Source of the DNA: Artemia franciscana
Lineage: Eukaryota > Arthropoda > Branchiopoda > Anostraca > Artemiidae
Assembly (NCBI RefSeq): GCF_032884065.1
Contig: NW_027062662.1
Location: 429,552 to 493,551, forward strand
Length of the DNA stretch: 64,000 nucleotides
Direction of reading: 5' to 3'
Shown here: positions 58,478-64,000 of the stretch, piece by piece
How positions within the stretch are numbered: the first letter of the stretch is position 1
Layout: each line of letters opens with the position of its first letter
Position numbers and translations under genes: made by a program
The notes under the pieces: model-generated
Databases searched by the model: none
The model's input: only the letters and a program-made list of their open reading frames with translations
Told to the model about the DNA's origin: nothing

Positions 58478-59340
58478 TGAAAAAAAAAAATTTAACTGAA
58501 AGTAAGGAGTGACACAAAAACTTCAAACCAAAAGAAATTACTCCGTATATTAAAAGGGCTTTTCCCTCTTCAACACCCCGCTCTTTACGCTAAAGTTTGA
58601 CTCTTTCTCTCAACTTTAATTTTTTAAACAGTAAAAAACTTTAGCGTAAAGAGTGGGGCATTAAAGCTTTACTTATTAGGAGGATAAATAGGAGGAGGTT
58701 CACCCTCCTCCTAATACCTCGCTCTTTACGCTTAAGTATTTTAGTTTTTTGCTATTTATTCTACGACCTTTGTGATTCAGGGGTCATTCTTAAGGAATTG
58801 GGACAAAATTTAAGCTTTAGTGTAAAGAGGGAGGTACTGACGAGAGGGCGAACCCCCTCATATACGTAATAAAAACATACGAATATAGAAGTTCGTTACG
58901 TAAACTAATTCGTAAGTTACGTATCTTTTACTAATAAAAACGTTCATAAAAAGTTAAAAGTTCTAGTTGTCTTTTAAGTAACCAAAAAATTGGAGGGCAA
59001 CTAGAGCTCCTCCCCCGCTCTTTTTTTCTCAAATCATTTGATCAAAACTATGAGAAAGCCATTTAGCCAAAAAAATGAACATGCAAATTTCCTTTTAATT
59101 ATTCATCTGCGGGGAGCCAAAATCAAAATATGCATCAATTCAAAAACGTTCAGAAATTAAATTAAAAAAAAGTTTTTTTAACTGAAAGTAAGGAGCGACA
59201 TTAAAACTTAAAATGAACAGAAATTACGCCGTATATGAAAGGGGCTATTCCCTCCCCAACACCCCGCTCTTTATACGAAAGTTTTTTAATGTTAAAAATT
59301 TTAATGTTAAAAAGTAGAGGTGAGAGAAAGAGTAACTGGT
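58478..59340 (-). mobile_element. Composite FB1 fragment, minus strand
   Basis: Starts with a diverged left palindrome (58478-58660), then the internal palindrome region on the minus strand (58660-58860, GGTATTAGGAGGAGGGTGAA), the AACTAGAACTTTTAACTTTT segment and another palindrome arm (59165-59340) that breaks off in unique sequence. The right half is missing. Confidence 0.7.
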
Positions 59341-60403
59341 GAGCTTCCCAGTTGGAACAAAAATTAGGCCGCACGGTGGCAGTACTGTATTTAATCAAGC
59401 TGATTTGTAATGAAATTAAGCTACGTTTGGTAATCTCTAGTTATGGGAGTCACTGTAGTTGTAATCTGTCACTGCTTAGGTGGGGTAGGGTAGATTCCTA
59501 AAAAAAAAGTACATTCTAATCGACAAAATGCTTACTCTTCCTGAGGTTTCATTTAAATACAGAAAGAGATAAGTTGGGAGTAAGAATTAAATAAATTGTT
59601 CCTTTATACAGCTAAAATGTTACATTTGCATATCCACCCGCAGAGAGGTGGATAATTCAAGGCCGGTCATCATTAACCCACAAGGAAACTTCTTGGGATT
59701 GACAAATATTGCTAGAAACTTAGTTTTCAGAAACTTTAACTGGGGTTATTTTCTATTTCTATTTATATGAAGTACTTTAATGTATTTGAAGGAATGCATG
59801 TAATGCATTTATCGACAAGGAAATCCTGGTTTTGAGGTTGTGATGGCTTCAGTTATGTAAAAGATCAAAAGTCTTACATAATTTCCATCCATACAAACAA
59901 TAATACTCCTTTCCATCGAACCAAAATTCTTTAGTAGTAATATTAACAAGGACTTTTTACCAAAATTTATTCAAATTTTATCCAAAATCGACATTGCAAA
60001 TTTACACTTTACTCGTGGAAAAATATCTGGATTTTTTTCTTACTTTATTTAACATAATAAACAAAAGTATTAACCATTGCAAATATAAATCACTACGCTG
60101 GGGAAAAAAAATTCCTAGCGCATAATTTTTTTATTACCTGCATGAACGTTCAGAGAAACATCCTAATCCAATAAATCAACTTAAGAAAGGATAAGAAAAA
60201 AAAACACCCTCTCCTACAGATCCCCTCTTTAAGTCAATCCCTCTTTCTGTTATAGTTTATATTGCAAATTTAAACGTATTACGATACTAATCAACGTAAA
60301 ATTATTATTCACACATTTTAAAAGCAATTAACCGGGGAATTAAGGGACCGATATCTCAGATTATAAATTGGTTAGGCCTGGGTATGATTCGGAAAACAGT
60401 AAG
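59341..60403. other. Intergenic, no gene recognised
   Basis: AT-rich sequence without recognised repeats or coding potential. Confidence 0.5.
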
Positions 60404-63400
60404 AAATTAAATAAAAAAAGAGCTTTAAATGAAAGAAACGAACAGATTTGAAAGCTATTTAAACAGATTATTCTTTATATGAAGGGGGGTGTTCCCTCCT
60501 TAACACCTTACTCTTTACTGTGAAATATGGCTCTTTTCAAATTTTTAAAGACATTTTGCAATTGGAAAGATAAGATTTTTCAAAGCGCCAAAACGCTTCA
60601 GTTTAATAAGCAAGGTGTTGAGAAGGGGGCTGTCACCCTAAAGAGTGATTTATATTTGTTTTAGTTTTCAAACTTGCTCCTTACTTTACTTTACATTGAG
60701 TTTGGCAACACATAAACCAGTTTCCCCTCAACTAACACTTTTAGATTTAGTTAATAATATGTTGAGGGAGTGTCTGCCCCCCTCCAATCCTTCAGAGTAG
60801 AGACACATAAGGGAAAAGTTCAAAATCCCTCAAAAAGGATAAAATATACGCGAAATGCAACACATTACGCGGGACATGTCCAGACTCTGGGGAAACACAC
60901 AGGGTGAATGTACTTTGTTTTATTCGTGTCTTTTCTTATAGTTTTTAAATGATCTAGGCGTCAATTATGCTGTTGTGTTTTAACTTATTACAACGAAAAA
61001 CAATATTTACAAAAATTTTGTGAATTGACTTTATTGTTTATCTTCAGCTTTTTGTAAAAAAAAAAAAAGGATTCTATTATAAGTTTGTTTTGCTTATCTT
61101 ATTAGCCCAATGAGAAAAGGCATGAATATATTCATTAAAACTTGCCTGTCATTTAAATAACGGAGGCTTTTCCTATCATTATAAATTAAAATTGAATAAT
61201 TAAGGTTTTAAGAAATTACTCGTACATTCAGTAGTGGATTGACTGTGACAAGCAATACAAGCATAAGAGGATCTAGCTTGAAGGTAAGGCAGTTTTTGTA
61301 GGGCTGAGGGCGGGGGTTTTCATAGAGATTTAAAGGATGAGTTTCAAGACAAAGTAAGTCCAGCATTTGGCCTTTCATTTATACATGTGCCTCGGATGTT
61401 GTTTTTTTTTTTTTTTTTTAATTAGTAAGGATAGACTCGGCCCAATGTTAACCAAAACTCTAGAAAACTAAATTTTGACAAAACAAAACCATCCATTTTC
61501 ATTATGCTGATTTGAACCGTATAAAAATTTATTCCATTTAATGTAACTGAACAAAGGCTAAAACCCTGAGAAAAGTTAGCTGATGTTTGAAAAGGGAGAT
61601 TCAGCCCCAAATAGTCAGATAATCTGAATGAAATACACGCTATCAGATTCTGCATATCTGACGCCTTATTGTCGGGGTTTTAAGCTCCTATCTAAAAAAT
61701 GTTGAGTTTTGTATTTTTTGCCAAAAGAACCACAAATGGGGTTTTCCCCCTTTCCTCCCAAGACATCACATCGCTATTTTTAGAAAACCACTTGATTCAA
61801 TAGATTTGAAAGATCCAGTGACTATACCTATAGGATAACTTGATCCCCAGACCTCTTGGGGAAAGGGATATAGGCGAATCTATTTCCCTGTGATATACAT
61901 ATTAAATATTTTATTGGGAACTGTAAAAAAAAAATTGGGTTAGGGATTTTCAACAGGAAAATTTTCTGTGTGGAGGAAATTACAATGGGGATCTTAGACA
62001 GGGGGTTTCTCGGTAGGATCTTGAAAACAGCCAGAGCTAAATAAAAAACAAGTTTTCTTTCAAATGAAAGTAAGGAGCAACCCTAACACTCAAGACGAAC
62101 AGAAATTATTTTCTAAATGAAGGGAACCCTTCCTTAGCCGTTACTTCTTGCAGTAAAGTTGATTTTTGTCATGATTCTTTAAGAAAGACCATTAGAACAA
62201 TTTAAGAAAGACAATTAGAACAGACCAATTGAATTTCAATGAGAAGCTACAGATCCTTCAAACTTAAATGTATTGTGGCAAAAATTGAGTGGGGCAACAC
62301 ATAGAGCATTTTCCCCTCAAATAATACTTTTAGGTTTACTTAATAAACTATTGAGGGGCATCTTCCTCCCCCCCAATCCCTCAGAGCAGATCCACACATG
62401 GAAAAAGTTCAAAATCCCCCAAACAGTATAAAATGGGAAATACATAAAATTACGCGGGGCATCTCCAGATTCTGGAGAAACACACAGGATGAGTGTCGTT
62501 TTTTTTTTATTTGTGCCTGTTCTTATGGTTTTTAAATGATATTGGCGTCAACAAGTACTTTTCTTTTATGATTATACTGTATTGTTTTGACTTGTTTCAG
62601 TGTAAAACAATATTTAAAAATAATTTGTTAATTTACTTTAGTATTTATCTTCAGCATCATGTTAAAAAAAATGAAACTATTATACGAGAGTTTTGATTAT
62701 CCTATTAACCCAATAAGAAGAGGCATGAATATATTCATAAAAGTTTGTCTGTCATTTAAATAACAGACGCTTTTCCCATCATTGTAAATTAAAATTGAAT
62801 AATTTGGTTTTAAACAAATTACTTATATATTCAGTAGTGGATCAACAGCGACAATCAATACAAGCATAATAGGATCTAGCTTGCTTGAAAGTAAGGCCGT
62901 TTTTGTAGGCCTGAAGGCGGGGGTTTTCTTAGAGATTTAGATACAGGGTTTTAAGACAAAGATGACCTTTCATTGAAACGATTGCTCTGAATTTTTTTTC
63001 GAATAAGTAATGAGAAACTCGACCCAATGTTAACCAAAACTCTAAAAAACAAATACAAGCATAATATGATCTGGCTTGCTTGAAAGTAAGGCCGTTTTTG
63101 TAGGGCTGAAGGCGGGGGTTTTCTTAGAGATTTAAAGACTGGGTTTCAAGACAAAGATGTCCAGCGTTTGGCCTTTCATTGAAACAACTGCTCTGAATAT
63201 TTTTTTTTTCGAATAAGTAAGGAGAAACTCGACCCAATGTTGACCAAAATTCTAAAAAACTAAATTTTGACAAAAATTAATCCATCCATTTTCAATATGC
63301 TAATTTGAAATGTATAAAATTTAACACCATCAGATTCTGCCTATCAGAACACCTTATTGTCGGGGTTTTAAGTTCCCATCTAAAACAAAAGGTATAGTTC

Positions 63401-63990
63401 AGTTTTTTTTTTCCTTGAAGCAAAAACCACAATTTCCCTCTTTCCCCTCAGGACATCATATCGTTGATTTTCAGGAAACCACTTGATTCAATAGAGTTGA
63501 AAGATCCAGTGACTATACCTTTTGGATGGCGTAATCCCCAGACCTCTGGGGATAGGGACGTAGGCTAATCTCCCTGTAATATACACATTATAGATTTTAT
63601 TCGGAAATCTAAAGAATAACAGGTTTTTTCTAGATGAAAGTAAGGAGCAACCCTAAAATTCAAGACAAACAGAAACTATTTTCTAAATGGAGGGAGCCCT
63701 TCCTCTGCTGTCGCCTCTCACAGCAAATTTGATTTTTTGTCATAATTCTTTAAGAAAGACCGTTCGAACAAAGGGGCTATTGAATTTGAATGAGAAGTTT
63801 TTCTTCAGATCTTTCAAATCAGTATGAAGTATACCTCCTTCCTACACGGAATAACTTCTGTTGGTTTTGACTTTTAATGTTGCTCCTTAGTTTCAGCTGA
63901 AATTACTGTTCCATGCTGAAAGAATAAAGTTTCCTGGGCTATTTTCGATTGGAAATTTTACACTTGGAGGGGAAGAGTGTATCCTGATAC
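60404..63990 (-). repeat. Tandem ~1.6-kb units of an old FB1-like element
   Basis: Units begin near 60404, 62040 and 63609 (ACAAGTTTTCTTTC then AAATGAAAGTAAGGAGCAAC, and its variant at 63636), a period of about 1.57-1.64 kb. Shared segments include AATCCCTCAGAG (60800/62380), CAAGCATAATAGGATCTAGC (61257/62860, repeated at 63055), AGGCGGGGGTTTTC and CCCCAGACCTCTTGGGGA. The motif order on the minus strand resembles the FB1 right half. An extra internal duplication of about 200 bp lies at 62850-63250. The last unit runs off the window. Confidence 0.75.
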
Positions 63991-64000
63991 GATTTGAAAA

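Overview
The window looks like a low-density, AT-rich animal nuclear locus. Its one confidently recognised host gene is on the + strand: a GMC-family FAD oxidoreductase of the arthropod glucose-dehydrogenase type. Six consecutive coding exons run from 4262 to 45623 with GT..AG boundaries and matching phases. The N-terminal exons lie upstream of the window. The gene type, the long repeat-filled introns, the Helitrons and the foldback repeats fit an arthropod. The repeats remind me of brine-shrimp (Artemia) genomic sequence, but that is an unverified impression.

Most of the rest is mobile DNA. (1) A foldback-type family, here called FB1, is about 1.6-1.7 kb when complete. It has a ~300 bp palindromic left end, a second internal palindrome, and a right end closed by a short hairpin. 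It occurs at about 0, 5.2, 7.8, 9.8, 23.8, 35.5 and 52.0 kb (+) and 40.2, 54.7 and 58.5 kb (-), plus a solo palindrome at 58.1 kb and old diverged copies. (2) Non-autonomous Helitrons lie at 1.3-1.9 (-), 2.6-3.5 (+), 17.1-18.7 (-) and 56.7-57.9 kb (+). They have TC...CTAG ends, a 3' hairpin, a GTCCCGGTCGTCATTT-type minisatellite, a tRNA-like module and a dead remnant of the Helitron helicase C-terminus. (3) A 5'-truncated non-LTR retrotransposon lies at 33.6-34.4 kb. (4) Simple and tandem arrays include (TA)n, ACT/AGT-rich arrays, a 21-bp minisatellite and a ~146-bp array.

The most unusual region is the 10-kb intron at 32357-42345. It holds a broken set of non-host, virus-like or large-DNA-transposon-like genes (32.6-38.7 kb, + strand). 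One gene of the set is interrupted first by a complete FB1 copy and then by a 21-bp minisatellite flanked by a 12-bp direct duplication of the gene. I could not assign this element to a named family from sequence alone.

Downstream of the oxidoreductase (45.6-64 kb) I recognise no host gene. There are two unidentified coding-like stretches (46.5-47.2 kb minus; 50.7-51.95 kb plus), more FB1 and Helitron copies, and a ~1.6-kb tandem repeat of an old FB1-like unit at 60.4-64 kb.
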